Under the pieces are notes generated by a model, which saw nothing but the letters and a program-made list of their open reading frames with translations, did no database searches and was not told the DNA's origin. Shown here piece by piece: positions 40,166-52,600 of a DNA stretch of 64,000 nt. Origin of the DNA: Pycnopodia helianthoides (Eukaryota > Echinodermata > Asteroidea > Forcipulatida > Asteriidae); NCBI GenBank assembly GCA_032158295.1, contig CM063246.1, positions 20,598,135-20,662,134 on the forward strand. Reading direction: 5' to 3'. The position numbers and the translations under genes were made by a program. Positions within the stretch are counted from its first letter, which is position 1. Each line of letters opens with the position of its first letter.

Positions 40166-40504
40166 CATCACTTGGCAGAATTATACACTTTCCCCTCAGT
40201 CTCAATTAATCAATCAAGATGGGGGGGTTATAGACTAGTAACAGGGTTTGTAGTTAATGGGAATCAGTAAATTGCTAGTCAATGCTATTTATAGGAACAT
40301 GACCATGACAAGAATTATGGCAGTGTGGTATCACATAACTAAAAGGTGTGTTGTGCAGATCTGTGTTTGATCATAGTGGTTTGATAAAGAAGATATAAGT
40401 AATTATTATTTTTTAAACCAATGTGGGCCTAGCTATATAGAATCAGAGACTGTGACACAAGCTCCAGTACTTGGGAAGATACATTTTGAGTTAAATGTTG
40501 ACAC

Positions 40505-40965
40505 TGTTCAGGGCTTGAATTTGACACTGGACTGCTGGCCCGAGGCCAGTGATTTTAGCATCGGACCAGTAAACTCATGTCCAGACAAGTCCGGCGGTCT
40601 TGTATTTGTATTCAAATGTTGACTTTCAGTCTGATAAATACAATTCTGTTGATTATCGAAGACTACTATTACCCATAATATACAAATGAGATAAATCTTC
40701 TCTTAGTGCTTTTTCAAATTCAAACAGTTCAATTATTAACCTGTGTAGGCATTTTTTCTTCTTCTCTTGTATTCAAAATTCCTGTCCAGTAAATATTTTG
40801 AGCTACAAGCCCTGCGGTCTTGTGGGTTTTTCCCCCAAATTCTAGCCCTGCAGTGTTTATAAAAACAATATTATTTTGTATAATTTCCTGGGGAAAAAAC
40901 AAACTTTCACTGCTTATTACTAGATTCTGAGATTCAGAGCTAGAGCTCAATGGTAACCGATGTCT
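40505..40965. repeat. Dispersed repeat related to 59090-59585
   Basis: ACACTGGACTGC.GGCCC.AGGCCAG, TCCGG.GGTCT and the tail CTACAAGCCCTG.GGTCTTGTGG occur in the same order at 59110-59575, where the first part is triplicated. Confidence 0.6.
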
Positions 40966-42309
40966 CACCCCACATCTGGTTTTTTTTTCATTCCTTGTAT
41001 AAAGCAAGGGTGTCTAATGCCATGGTTTGTTTCATCTCCTGATCGTGTGCCAGCAATACTCAGACTTTTTTAAGTTCACGGACCACGTACATGTACACAT
41101 GTAACTGCCTTGACTTCTGACTTTTCTACTGGCTCCTGCAGTACCAGCTTGTGTGCGCGTTAATGAAAAGGGCAAAACCTACCGTACACTTTAGCTACAG
41201 ATGTATTGTAGCTGACTCATGTCTTACTGTCTACACAGTTTATTAGATGGAATGGATGGAATGTTCAAAGTGCACAACTAAGATTTTGACTCCGATGTCA
41301 ACTAAGTTACCCTTTTAAAAAATAAATACAATTACAGTCAGTTAAATGTACTGATAAAAGTAATTCAATTCAAAATCATTATGCAAAACGTTACATAATT
41401 TTTTATTTACAAATTAATAAGAGAGACAGTTCTCACTCAGTCTCATTTTTTATTTCCTAATTAATCTATTAATCAAGAAAGTTTTTGCAGTATTTTTTTT
41501 CCAATGATAAAAACACTTTGAAACACATACATTGACTGGTCTAACCAAACCAATAGTGTATAATTTGTTTTGCAATTCTAATATTTTTAAAACCTTGGCA
41601 CAATCAGTTCTCAATAGGTTTCAAAATGCTTGTTTATTCACATTGAATCTGACAAATCTTCTTAAAATTCTCAGATTCATGCCATGGGCATCTGATCCGA
41701 AGATAATTAAGTATAGTGCGACAATGTTTGTTTCTATTTTTGTGTATGAAAGGATTAAATGCTCTTTACCTTGCTTTTTAAGTTTTTACTGACCTACATA
41801 CATATTTGTAAATTAACACCTTTCACGATGTAAAACCGAGTTAAATCTTCCATGGTTACTTTTTAAATTAAACATATGTTTGTAACTTTTTACTATTTTT
41901 TTTTCTCTCCAAACTTTGCCCGAAACGTTTCTATTGATGACATATCCACCTACACATAAGACATCACGGGAAGCAGAGTGAAGTTCGCAGCGTAAATTGT
42001 CCATGAGTCCTATAATCAGTGCATCGATAAATAAAATCCCACGAGACGACTTGCCAGGCTCATCCCAGGTAAGCCGCCGGGTCAGCGAGGCATCACGACG
42101 GCATCCCACTAAACCGGACGCCGCCGTCATCCTGACATTCCCGTACTCCAAAAACGTGGCCCGTTTCACGCTTATTTTACCCTAAATATGTGTAAATAGC
42201 CAACACAATACATCACTCAAATTAACCTTGGATGTTGCTTTCAATGAAATCTGATAAACTCGTCATATAAATGCCATAAAACGATATAAAAAAGAAGATT
42301 TTCGTTTAC

Positions 42310-42411
42310 CTTCGCCAGTGTGTCATGCTGTCAGTGTCACATCGGCCATTCTTTACCGTCTGCGCAGTGAAGTGAAGAAACCGGCGTATGGGCGATTCCA
42401 TTGCGAGCGAG
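42310..42411. promoter_or_regulatory. Candidate bidirectional promoter / divergent first exons
   Basis: This CpG-dense 102-bp segment (9 CpGs by eye) holds TGCGCAG (NRF1-like, 42361-42367) and GGCCATTC (YY1-like, about 42344). Outward-facing donors sit at both edges: minus strand GGCGAAG|GTAAACG at 42310/42309, and plus strand GCGAG|GTAAACG at 42411/42412. On the plus strand, ATG at 42388 would encode MGDSIASE before the donor. 41990-42180 is also CpG-enriched. I could not identify a protein on either side, so this is a hypothesis. Confidence 0.3.
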
Positions 42412-42840
42412 GTAAACGTAAATTATTATTAGAAGGGATAACAATTGTTGTTAAAGGAAGATACATTTGTTTGTGTTAAGATTTAAAAATAGTAACCGCG
42501 TTTACAATAATTTTATGATTAACTTTAACTTAATACAAATTTACTAAATGCTTAAAATATAAATGTACAAGTACATCCACAGTAATGACAAACATTGAAA
42601 CAGAAAATAGAATAATAGTTGATGTTTTTTTTTTACATATTTCTTTTATTCCACATAAATCAACTTTGTATCAAATCACATTTTAATTTGAAAGTGGCTG
42701 CTGTGTATTAAGACTACAACATATTAATGAATTTATTTGTTGAAAAGGTCAAATGAAAGAAAATATTTTGACAAACTGAAGGACAATGTCTGCTTATCAG
42801 TTAAAAGCTTCATCTCAATTTCAACTTGTCAGCAGGTCAC

Positions 42841-43227
42841 TTAAAGGAACATTACAGAATTGGTAAGAAAAAAACTTGTAAAATATACTTTTGATCACAG
42901 ATTTACATAAAACTTACACAGTCTAATGTTGATGATAGTAGAAAACATCCCTTGAAATATTTCTGTCTGAAATGCCATATTTGATGAGAAATGAATAAAC
43001 TAATTTTCCGATTGGAGTTTATCGCTCAGTGAGCATTTTATTCATTTTGTTGAATCTATGTGTAAAAATGTGTAATCGGTTTTTCACTATTTTCTCGTGA
43101 CCCAAATGGCCGATCGATCTCAAACTTCTACAGGTTTGTCAGTTTATGTATATGTTGGATTACGTAAAGTGCTTACACTGCCAGCAATTGTTTTGTTAGC
43201 AAAACCAGTTCTGTAATGTTCCTTTAA
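42841..43227. mobile_element. TTAA-type MITE (GGAACATTACAG family, copy 2, inverted)
   Basis: Reverse-complement relative of 34720-35113, with TTAA at 42841-42844 and 43224-43227. The right TTAA is also the left TTAA of the next element. Confidence 0.9.
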
Positions 43228-43543
43228 AGGCAGGGTATACTTTTGGTAATTCTCAAAGACCAATATCCTCCATGCCAACATATGCATTAATTAACAAACC
43301 TGTACAATTTTGGGCTCAATTGGTCATCGAAGTTGCAAGAAAATAATGAATGGAAAAAAAAACCTTGTTGCACAGAACTGTGTTTTCAGATGCCTGATAA
43401 AATTTCTTTGTAAAAAAAATCCCTCTTTTTCTAAAACTACATTACTTCAAAGGGGGTCGTTTCTAACAATGTTTTACAATATCAACAGCCCTCCAGCGCT
43501 CTTTACGTTTTGAGTAATTACCAAAGGTATACCCGCCCTTTAA
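43224..43543. mobile_element. TTAA-type MITE (GGCAGGRTA family, copy 2)
   Basis: Begins TTAAAGGCAGGGTATACTTT and ends AAAGGTATACCCGCCCTTTAA (last TTAA 43540-43543). Core AACAAACCTGTACAATTTTG and GCTCAATTGGTCATCGAAGT. Abuts the previous element with no spacer. Confidence 0.9.
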
Positions 43544-44297
43544 ATTTGAGCAATGAAATTAAAATTCACTCCCAAAAAACAATGTTGCTCATTCTCATTA
43601 CATGCGAAGTACAGTCTATACTCTTGAATAAATATGTGAAATGAATTCCATACTATTAATAACCGTCTGCAATAACACAGCAGATGGCTCAAGAGCTTTT
43701 AAGGAAATATTTCCTTTTATAATGTTTTAAAAATGTCCGACATATTATGTGGGCTTTAACAAGGAGATATGTTTCCAACATTGGAGTAACTACATTTAAA
43801 CCTCATTAAGTTACAAGACCCAGATGTCATTACAATGTAACACAGTACAAAGGTGTTTACACTCAACCAGACATGTTAATTTTGACCGGCTTTAGAGGAA
43901 CTGGTCTTCAATTCACAGGTTGTCATTCTGAATCGGGTTACCGAGTCTTCATAGTCTATTTTTTTTTTCCCTTTTTTTTTCTTCTGTAACCCGGTACAGA
44001 GAAATAAATGGGATTCATTAAAAATTAAGGAACTAGTTCGGAGCCGTGCTGCGCCAGTGGTGATATATTACCCGTGCTGTATCAACTGTGTGGTCATTGA
44101 GGAGCCTTAACTGTCTCAAAGTAAACCATTGCAACATGAAGAATGAGGAAATGCTCATCACCTCATTTTGAAACTAGTCATTATTATTATATGTTTCTGG
44201 TAATGAAACCAGAATGCGTCATAAGTGAACTTAATCACTGTAGCCCGCAACCCTTAGGAAACTTATAAACAAGGATGCTTGGGGTTAACAACCCTAC
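43544..44297. other. Noncoding AT-rich stretch
   Basis: No gene, inverted-repeat element or tandem array was recognised. A T-rich run lies at 43960-43980. Confidence 0.4.
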
Positions 44298-44580
44298 TCT
44301 TTCAGAATAAGTGTTTCGGGTTGTTTTACGTGCACTGCCGGCAATCCTAGTACACGGGACCTACAGCTTAATGTCGCATCCGAAGGACAAAACAATTATG
44401 GTGAAGTGTCTTGCTCAAGGACACAAGTGCCACGGACCCTGGACTCAAACCCACACTCTGCTGATCAGAAACACCAGAGCTTGTAGTCCGGGTGCTCTCG
44501 ACCCGGACTCAACCCACACTCTGCTGATCAGAAACATCAGAGCTTGAGTCCGGTGCTCTTAACCGCCACAACATGCCACT
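44298..44580 (-). mobile_element. tRNA-derived SINE, (ATT)-tailed family, with duplicated tRNA head
   Basis: Minus-strand copy truncated at its 3' end. The tRNA-like head segment CACACTCTGCTGATCAGAAA (plus strand) occurs twice, about 64 bp apart (44452 and 44516), so the head is tandemly duplicated. Confidence 0.75.
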
Positions 44581-44897
44581 AAATAATAATAATAATGATG
44601 ATAACAATAACAGTAGCATGACTGGCAAAAGTAACCAGCACCAAGCGAAACAAGATCCTTCGTTTGTATGCTATATGATATCCTGAAATATTAACACCAA
44701 ACAAATTATTTAAAAAAAAAATTATACAAAGATAATTGTAGCACATTGGGAAATTCAAGGCAATTGTTTATTCGCTTTACAGCTTATTCTGTATTTCCGC
44801 TCTTCACAGTTGACTTGCTACTTATATAATGATGAGGTATCAGCTCTTACTTGGAACATAATGTGTTAGCAATAAATCAGAAGAGTGTCAGGCACCA

Positions 44898-45072
44898 TGG
44901 CCCAATTCTAAAGAGCTGCTTAAGCACAAAAGTTAGCAAAGCAGCTCTTTAGAATTGGGCCAAATTGTTACCAGCCAAAAGCACCACGTTATATGTAGTA
45001 TTTATGACTGGTTTCCAGCTAGTTGTTTCGGCAATAATTTCTGCTTAATCAGCTCTGTGAAATTGGATCTGG
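44898..45072. mobile_element. MITE, GGGCCC-ended family (copy 3) with 24-bp perfect palindrome arms
   Basis: 44898-44921 and 44939-44962 are exact reverse complements over 24 bases with a 17-base loop, made from two copies of the element end facing each other. The remaining element continues to the CAGCTCTGTGAAATTGGATC end near 45070. Confidence 0.8.
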
Positions 45073-45299
45073 CAAAAGGCTCAAAAAGTATAACTTTAAA
45101 ATGTAGTATTAATAACACATTAACGATTAGCTCTTACCGCGAGTTATTTATTAAGCTCATATTGTGATACTTATGTTCCTTTGTGAAATATTATTTCTGA
45201 ACTTCTGTTATTCAATGACAATACCTATCAAAAGAATGAAATTGTACAAAAGTAATAAAAAAATTCAGTATCTTTAAACAATGATTCTGTTAGTATGCA

Positions 45300-46486
45300 C
45301 AAATTTCTTGCCTCCAAGGCATTACAACCCAGGGGTCATGGGTGCGGGCAACTGCCCTCTCAAACTAAGAAAACAGTGGGGAAAATTTGGGCACAGCAAG
45401 AAGAAAAAAAAGGGGAAAAAAACCAGAGAAAGCAACAAAGTACTTTTTCTATTGAAAGGAATTGGTATTTATGTTTTCATCTGAGCAATATCTGGGGCAA
45501 ATCAACCCCTCTGACAAAGAGTCCCAAACACCCATGCTTGCCTCAGTAAACTATGTCAGCAGCTTCAGTCGGTACAGGCTAGTAGTTAAATGCACAGGAC
45601 ACGCCTGAAACTCACAGCGCAATGGAGGTAACTGCCTTCATGCCCCAGCCTGGTTCATTGCCTTGGTGCCCCTTGAAATGTTTCAAGTACTAATTCATCC
45701 TCATTAGAGGTGCCCTTAGGAAAAATCTGTCTCGACTTTACAAGAACAGAGTTTCAGGCCCGATATGATGCACCAGTAATAACAACTGATTCACGTTTTA
45801 GTAAAAAAAAAAAAAACTTGAATAGAAGACAAGACAGGTGAAAGAAACGCCACAATAATCTGTACAAATTTCACTGGAAAAGTTCAAAGAAATGTTTATG
45901 TACATGTGAAGGTTTAGCAACATCATCACTTTCACTTTTGCTTCGGAAAAACGGTTCAGGGGATCACAGTTTGATAATTCATTAAAAAATAGCACAACTG
46001 GAGTAAGACTTTAAACTAAATTGCCTGGTTTTTACAAAACGGGTTCAGGAATTTGATTTTTTTCTGAATAAAAAATGTCAACTTCTTTGATGTAATTTTT
46101 TACAGGTTGAATGTATGAACGTACCTTTGTAAAAACAACAATGTGTCAATCCTTTAACTTTTATATTAGTTATAGTTATGTAAGAGACGGCGAACACCGT
46201 GCGCAATCCTGAATGAATGTGTATGGCACAATGGTGCCAGGCTTTGCCCATCTGAAGGTTGCTACACATAAAGCATCCCCCAACCTTGTGGCATAGCAAC
46301 ACCATCTTTAGTCTTGGGAATTCAATTTGAGTGTTCACTTGTGACCAATGACTTGACCACTGACTGTCATGATAACACCCAACTCAAATAATGGCTTCCT
46401 GTTCTAAACCTCATGACCCTTAGACTAAGCTGGGCTTCTTAAAATGTGACTTCCCTTATAAAAAAAAAAGACCTTGTAAGATATGT
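45300..46486. other. Region 3' of ELMO, probable 3' UTR and intergenic
   Basis: Downstream (leftward) of the ELMO stop, with no clear AATAAA close to the stop on the minus strand. 45610-45770 is a copy of the 4440-type repeat. 46180-46400 is a relative of 780-1010. Confidence 0.35.
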
Positions 46487-46687
46487 TCAGAGTGTGTCGT
46501 AGTAGAAATTGTAATCTGGGGGAGGGGGCGGTATTGGAGGGGGCTCAGAGGGGATGGGGACATTGGCGGTGTCTAGAAGACGCATCTTGATCTCCATGCT
46601 GAGAAGCATCTCAAGATCTTCCTCCGTCTTCTTACTGACCATGGGCTTCCCTAGCAAGGCATTGATGCTGTCCGTCCACATGTCAAA
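46487..46687 (-). CDS. ELMO: ELMO exon O (last coding exon, stop TGA)
   Basis: 201 nt including the stop, acceptor TACTTTCCAG. It encodes [16 protein letters not shown], the helix [19 protein letters not shown], then [14 protein letters not shown] and the end DYNFYYDTL. It matches human WTDGLNALLGKDM, LDTLLSMEIKLRLLD, PPPIP and YDFVYD. The helix ends the PH module. The proline run is richer than in human ELMO1 and is the expected DOCK SH3 ligand. No poly(A) signal was confidently assigned downstream. Confidence 0.97.
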   Translation of the reverse strand, partial: FDMWTDSINALLGKPMVSKKTEEDLEMLLSMEIKMRLLDTANVPIPSEPPPIPPPPPDYNFYYDTL

Positions 46688-49600
46688 CTGGAAAGTAGGA
46701 AAGGAATCGAAATGTAAATAAAAAAACAATCGTCTTAAAACTCAAAAACAAAGATCTCATAATCTTAAGATGCAAGTCCTAAACAAACACTTCTTGGGAT
46801 GCTAGAACTAGAACTGCAGGCCTGAAAGCTTTCAAACTCGCCAACTGATTCAACAGTTCTAGAATCTGCAGTTGACAGTCTCTGCTGATTGATCGATTAA
46901 GTACTTACTGCTTCCTGATTGGGTGCCACAAAATCCAGATGTTGATCTGGCGGATGGTGTAATATGGAGAATGCGGATGTCACATTGCCCTGCGAGAGAT
47001 AAAGTTCAAATGACAAAGGTCAAATGACAAAGGTCAAACGTTCTGTTTACAAAGTGTTTTAACTCACAAATAGATCCTCGTTATCAGTTAGAAGAGAATT
47101 GTGAAGTCATTGCTTCAGGTCAAACTAATATGCAAAACTTTATTTTCCTGAAGGTACAAAAACTCGGACTTGGTTTACCCTGATTTGCTTGAGATGAGGA
47201 CAGTCCTTTCCAACCAAGAGATCTTGAATGTCTGCCACTGGAACTATAGTTATGAAAAAAGAATTCAAACAAATCATTTTTTTTATGACAAAAGTTTAAA
47301 AATTAAACCTTCACGGTCACATAGAGCTGATGGAAAGCAGAGGATAATGATTTACATTGATTGTAAGTGTTTCATATTCCTTTCTGAAACATTTAAACTT
47401 TCACCAATGTTCCTTTGGCCTTGGGCACCAGTGTTCCTCAAGCCTTAAGCACCAGAGTTCCTCAGGCCATAGACACCAGTGCTCTGCAGGGCCTAGGCAC
47501 CAGTGTTCCATAGGTCCTATGCATCAGTGTTCCTCAGGCCCCAAGCACCAGGTCCAACTTCATAGCCCTTTTTAGCTCTAGATTGTATTACAATGTATTA
47601 CATGTTTTTAGGTTTGCAGTAAACTTTGTTCTACTCTTAACTCAGTTCCCAAAATTCAGACAAAATAACACAAAGACAAACGCATGTGTACATGAGAACT
47701 TTCTCTGTTGTATGTTGTATGCTTTCAATTTTTCATAGGCCCCCAATATTTTGGTAGGTTCAAGACACAGTGCCTACTCAATGATCCAACCTTGAACTGC
47801 AACACCCCATAAATAAAAAGCAGCAGAGCTAGGACAGAGAGTCAGGAAAGCTCCAGCAGTGCTTCTGGTGGTGTATAATTTGCTGAGGCTACAACAGGCT
47901 GATACTGCCAATGGGGTATGGATTGCGATAAGGTTAACAATGTGAACTTACGTTTGTTCTGGAGTGATTCCGCAGCAGGTATTGCACTTTCATCTATGTC
48001 TCCATGGTGAATCATCTTGTGGTTTGGCGATAGCCGGCAATACCAAAACTTATCTAACAATAAAGGAATGGGAGAAATCAAAGGAGTGTTTCAACTCTTG
48101 ATGATACATGTATACATGTACTATCATAAAAAGCTGGGCAATAGTTAACAAATCTTTGTAGTCCACCAATAGTTTTGACCGGTCCTATTCAGGGAATCGA
48201 ACTCCTAATGTCAGGCTTGCAGGCCTTGGCCTGGCCACTTCAGTTTTAAGTTTGTTCTTTGCCCTGCTGGTCTTAGTCTTGGTCTCAAGACACTAACCTC
48301 CAGGTTTCAGTCTCTGCCTTGGTTTCACTCTAAACCTCAAGGATTCAGTACGGATTTTGAACTTTCAGTTTTGGTCTTATCTTGTTGTTCTTAGTCTTGG
48401 TCTCAAGGCTCCAACCTCCAGGTTTCAGTTTCTGCCTTGGTTTCACTCTAAACCTCAAGGACTCCATCTAGCTTTTGAGCTTTCAGTTTTGGCCTTATCC
48501 TGCTGGTCTTAGTCTTGGTCTCAAGACTCCAAACATCCAGGTTTCAGTCTCTGCTTTGGTTTCAACCTTACCCTCGAGGCTTCATCAGTTTGGCTGCTGG
48601 TCTTAGTCTTGTCCTCAAAACACCAACCTCCAGCTTTCAGTCTCCACCTCAACTTCACTCTGAAGCCAGTAGGCCTATATCTCATTAACGCAAACCCTTC
48701 AGAATTGGTCTTAAATAAGACGAGAACTAAATGATCCCGAAATAATGATGTGCCCACCTTTTGCCCTTCCAGCTCTGTTGAATTTGTTAAACTGTGTGCC
48801 CTTCATTAGATAATTCAGTCTCTGTTGTTTAATCAGGTCCATGATGACCGGCTTGATCTCTTCGCGTAATTCCCTGCAACGATTTAAAGGCAATCATACT
48901 GACATTATTTATGCTTCTTATATAGCGCTCATATCCGTCACTCAGTGATGTTCAAGGCGCTTCACCATTCAGTATTTTTTTCTGCAAGATATTGTGGAGC
49001 TACGTTTTTGAAGTAGTAGACCTATTCCTTTACATAGCACCATGTAATGGTTTACAAGGTGCTGTGGCGCAATATGCAGCCAATCAAACCAGGAACACCG
49101 GGGCAAACCCCTTCTCTTTTCGATAAGTGCACAGGGTTCTTTTACGTGCATTACACAACACACGGGACCTACGGCTTTACGTCCCATCCGAAAAAGCAGC
49201 AATAATGGTTAAGTGTCTTGCTTAAGGACACAAGTGTAACAACCGTGACTCGAACCCACACTCTGCTGATCAGAAACACCAGAGCTCGAGTCTGGTGGTC
49301 TTATCCGCTCGGCTACGACACACCATACAACGTGTTGTTTTGGAGCAAACAGAAAGAAAGACAACAAGCACGGTTCAGCAAGTTAGTACGTTAAACTGCT
49401 TAAAGGGCACGCCGACAATGTACGCGTGCTAAAGCAACACAGCAATATCGATGGTGTTCCTCGGAAGAGGTGGATTGTATTAGCTATTACTATTATTATT
49501 ATTCAACTCACACAACAGGAGTGGCCTGTGAGTTCCACTCTTCTTTATCGGAGCGTTCTTGCTGTCGGAGCTTCAGGATCTGAGCGTAATTGAGTTGGGA

Positions 49601-52600
49601 CAGCTTGGTCCAGAACTGATCCATGGACGGCGAACGACTGTTCAAAGCTCGCTCTATCTGGTCTTTAACAACGCTCATCACCTTAAGAGAGAGAGAGAGA
49701 GAGAGAGAAAAGATGTAAATACAGAGAATAATTACTCAATTCCCTCTTGTTTTTACTTGGCTCTTCGAATCAGTTGGACTCCTCGGGACGCCAAACACAG
49801 TCTGTTTGGCTTTGTAAAAACTGAGCTCCTTAGAATCTGTAAGAGCACACAGCAACTCTACACCAAAACATGTTGTCGTCAGACAAAAGTGCCTGACCTC
49901 CAGACTGGAAACTTTGTAATTGTTTGTTGGATGCAAAAAGCAAAAAACGAAAACAAAAAACTGTGAAAACTGCCCAGCATACAAAACTTTGCACAGTGTC
50001 TTTCAGTTTCCTATGGCACTAAAAAAGGACGACAAAGAGGAATTCAGCGGAAAAAAATGGATGCCTGGGCCCACTTTCATAAAGCTGTTTAGCAGAAAAT
50101 GTTGCTTTGCAAATTTCCTTGCTAAGCTAAAAAAAGCGTGGGGAACCAGTGGCAACAGTGTCATCTTTATCGAATATTGGCTTGTAACCGATTTCTTCTC
50201 AGCAAGATTTTTCTGTGCTTAGCAAAGTTGTTGTGAAACTGGGCCTTGGTCATCATAAGAAGCACAGCTCACACACCCTGTGCATCAAAGTCAAGCAAAT
50301 CCTGCTGGTGGAGTTACGTTTTTTTTTCTAGCAGTTGATGCTTCTGCATCTGCATCTGTTGAATACTGAGCAAACTCCTGAACAGGATATCCACCACCGG
50401 GAGCACACGCTGCAAGCTTCCTTATGGAGAGGTCCCCCGGCACGTTAATCCGTAGGTCCTTGGTTCAAATCCCACTCTAGTCAACTTGTCTTTGTTCAAC
50501 CCCAAATTATTTAAAACTTACCCAGTCAGTTCCCCCTTGCGGTTTATTACTTGACATAGTTCATATTTACACAAAGCACTACTCAACACCCCATTAAAGC
50601 TAGTAATAAGTGTTGTCTTAACCGGCTACCTTGGGAAAGTCTTGAAGCTCAGCTCTCATCTCTTTCCACGTCTTATTGAAGAGACGGATACATTGACAGA
50701 AGAACTCCTTGAAGGAGCTATCACAGGAGAAGAACATCGGGTAGTACTCTTGCCCCGTCTCCGTAGCTGTCAAGAGGGAAAAATACAGATGTTAAGCCAT
50801 GGGAATCTCAAGCACTGGAGAGGTTCTTATAAAAAGTGAATTCGGTGACCTGTTTGGCTGTTATCTTTTATAATAATAATAATAATAATGGCTTCTTATA
50901 GAGTGCTCAAATCTGTCACTCAGTGCGCTCATGGCGCTCCAACATTATTACCCCTGGTCACTGGGCCATTCATTTCATTCCTTGAACCATCTCAGCTCCC
51001 TTGGGAGTATACAGCCTGCGCTGCCATTATGTAGAGCACCAAGCTAAATCAATCACAAGAACCATCTCTGCCCTCACAGGTAACCCATTTACCCCTGGGT
51101 TAAAGAGAAGCAGTTATGATTAAGTGTCTTGCTCAAGTGTCATGACCGGGATTCAAACCCACACCCTGATGACTTCACTGTAAAACTCGATTCGATGCAC
51201 TAAACCCCCTTGGCCATGCGACTTGCCACGATTCTACAATTGGCTTGTTTCATTAGTGGTCCAAGCTTTAGAATGTATCACTTTAACACCCTAGCTTGTG
51301 CTTTCAAAACCACCAGAGGGTTGGAATGAACAGCCACCAGAAGTTACAATTTTAACAAACTTACGAGCTTCACCGACTTTCAAAATCTCACACAGCATTT
51401 TTGTGAGTGCGATGCTGGTTCTGGCAAACGGACACTCGTGCTCATCTGCTCGGCAAGAGTTCTCAAGTACAACCTGTATGTGTTTCATAACAGAGCAAAA
51501 AAAAAAAAAGGAGAAGAAATTTTCAACACACACCGGTTATTGCATGAAAGCATGCGGACAACGCATGCAGTTGTCAAAGACCACTATGTGACAAAACTTA
51601 TACTCAGACTCCAATAACAACAAGTACGTCAATTGTTGTTTACAGCATACACTCACAAATCCTGAATTCCGTCTTCATAAATGAAGTGACTAACAAATTT
51701 CTTGTCCGTCTTCATAAATGAAGTGACTAACAAATTTCTTGTCCGTCTTCATAAATGAAGTGACTAACAAATTTCTTGTCCGTCTTCATAAATGAAGCGA
51801 CTAACAAATTTCTTGTCCGTCTTCATAATGAAGTGACTAACAAATTTCTTGTTATGTCTTCATAAATGAAGCGACTGTGACAAAGTGAAGGATAAAATTC
51901 GAGCCCCCATAACAAAGTTGTTCTGGCGCTCCAAGCAGGAGCGTAAGATCACAACAAATTATTTTTTGCGTTTGCCTGCAACGCCCGAGTGAGGGCGCGC
52001 GCGCGGTATACGCAAGCTATTGACAATTTGCTTGGTGGCCGGTTAGTATTACGCCGAGTATAAGGACCTTTTATCCCTAAGGTGATAAAAGGAATTATGT
52101 ATAAAATACCAATACCTGCTTAATGCCGATTGGAACCGTTCTATTGTTTAAATCCCATGTAAATATAGATATATACAACATAACCTGTGAAAATTTCATT
52201 TCAAAAAGTGGTAGCGTTTTAGAGATACCGCTGAAAATCTGGAGGGGTTATGTCCACGCAGGAAGTCTAATCCGTAGTTGGAATACACAATCTGGGAATC
52301 GCCTCATGCAGAAATGTTTCTCAGATTGAAATGCTTTTGAATCCCTCTCTCCAAAACCACATTCCTTTGAAAGGGAATTGTTTCTCAAAATGTTATACAC
52401 TATCAACCGCTGGAGAGCTTCTTACCAAGTAAGTTTTTATGGTCATTACTTTTTGGAGTAATTACCAAAGGCATACCCTCCCTTTAACGGTAAGCCCTGT
52501 AATGTCAGCACCAAGGTGACTGACAAATGCCTGAGGTGTTCCTACTATACCTTAGTGTAGTTGTCGTTGTGTGTCGTGGCAAAGAAGTACATACAATCCA

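Noticed and set aside
41813..42169. 118-codon minus-strand open frame in a CpG-rich region
   Set aside because: It begins with GTG rather than ATG in the listed frame and has no recognisable domain. I kept only the promoter hypothesis for the neighbouring segment.
47357..47575. Secreted or repeat protein with an 8-residue repeat on the plus strand
   Set aside because: The periodicity comes from a 24-bp tandem array. There is no signal peptide or family match, and the frame is antisense in an ELMO intron.
51671..51876. CRISPR-like array
   Set aside because: Repeats are contiguous 37-bp units without unique spacers, in an intron of an animal gene. The same applies to the 40-bp array at 9960.
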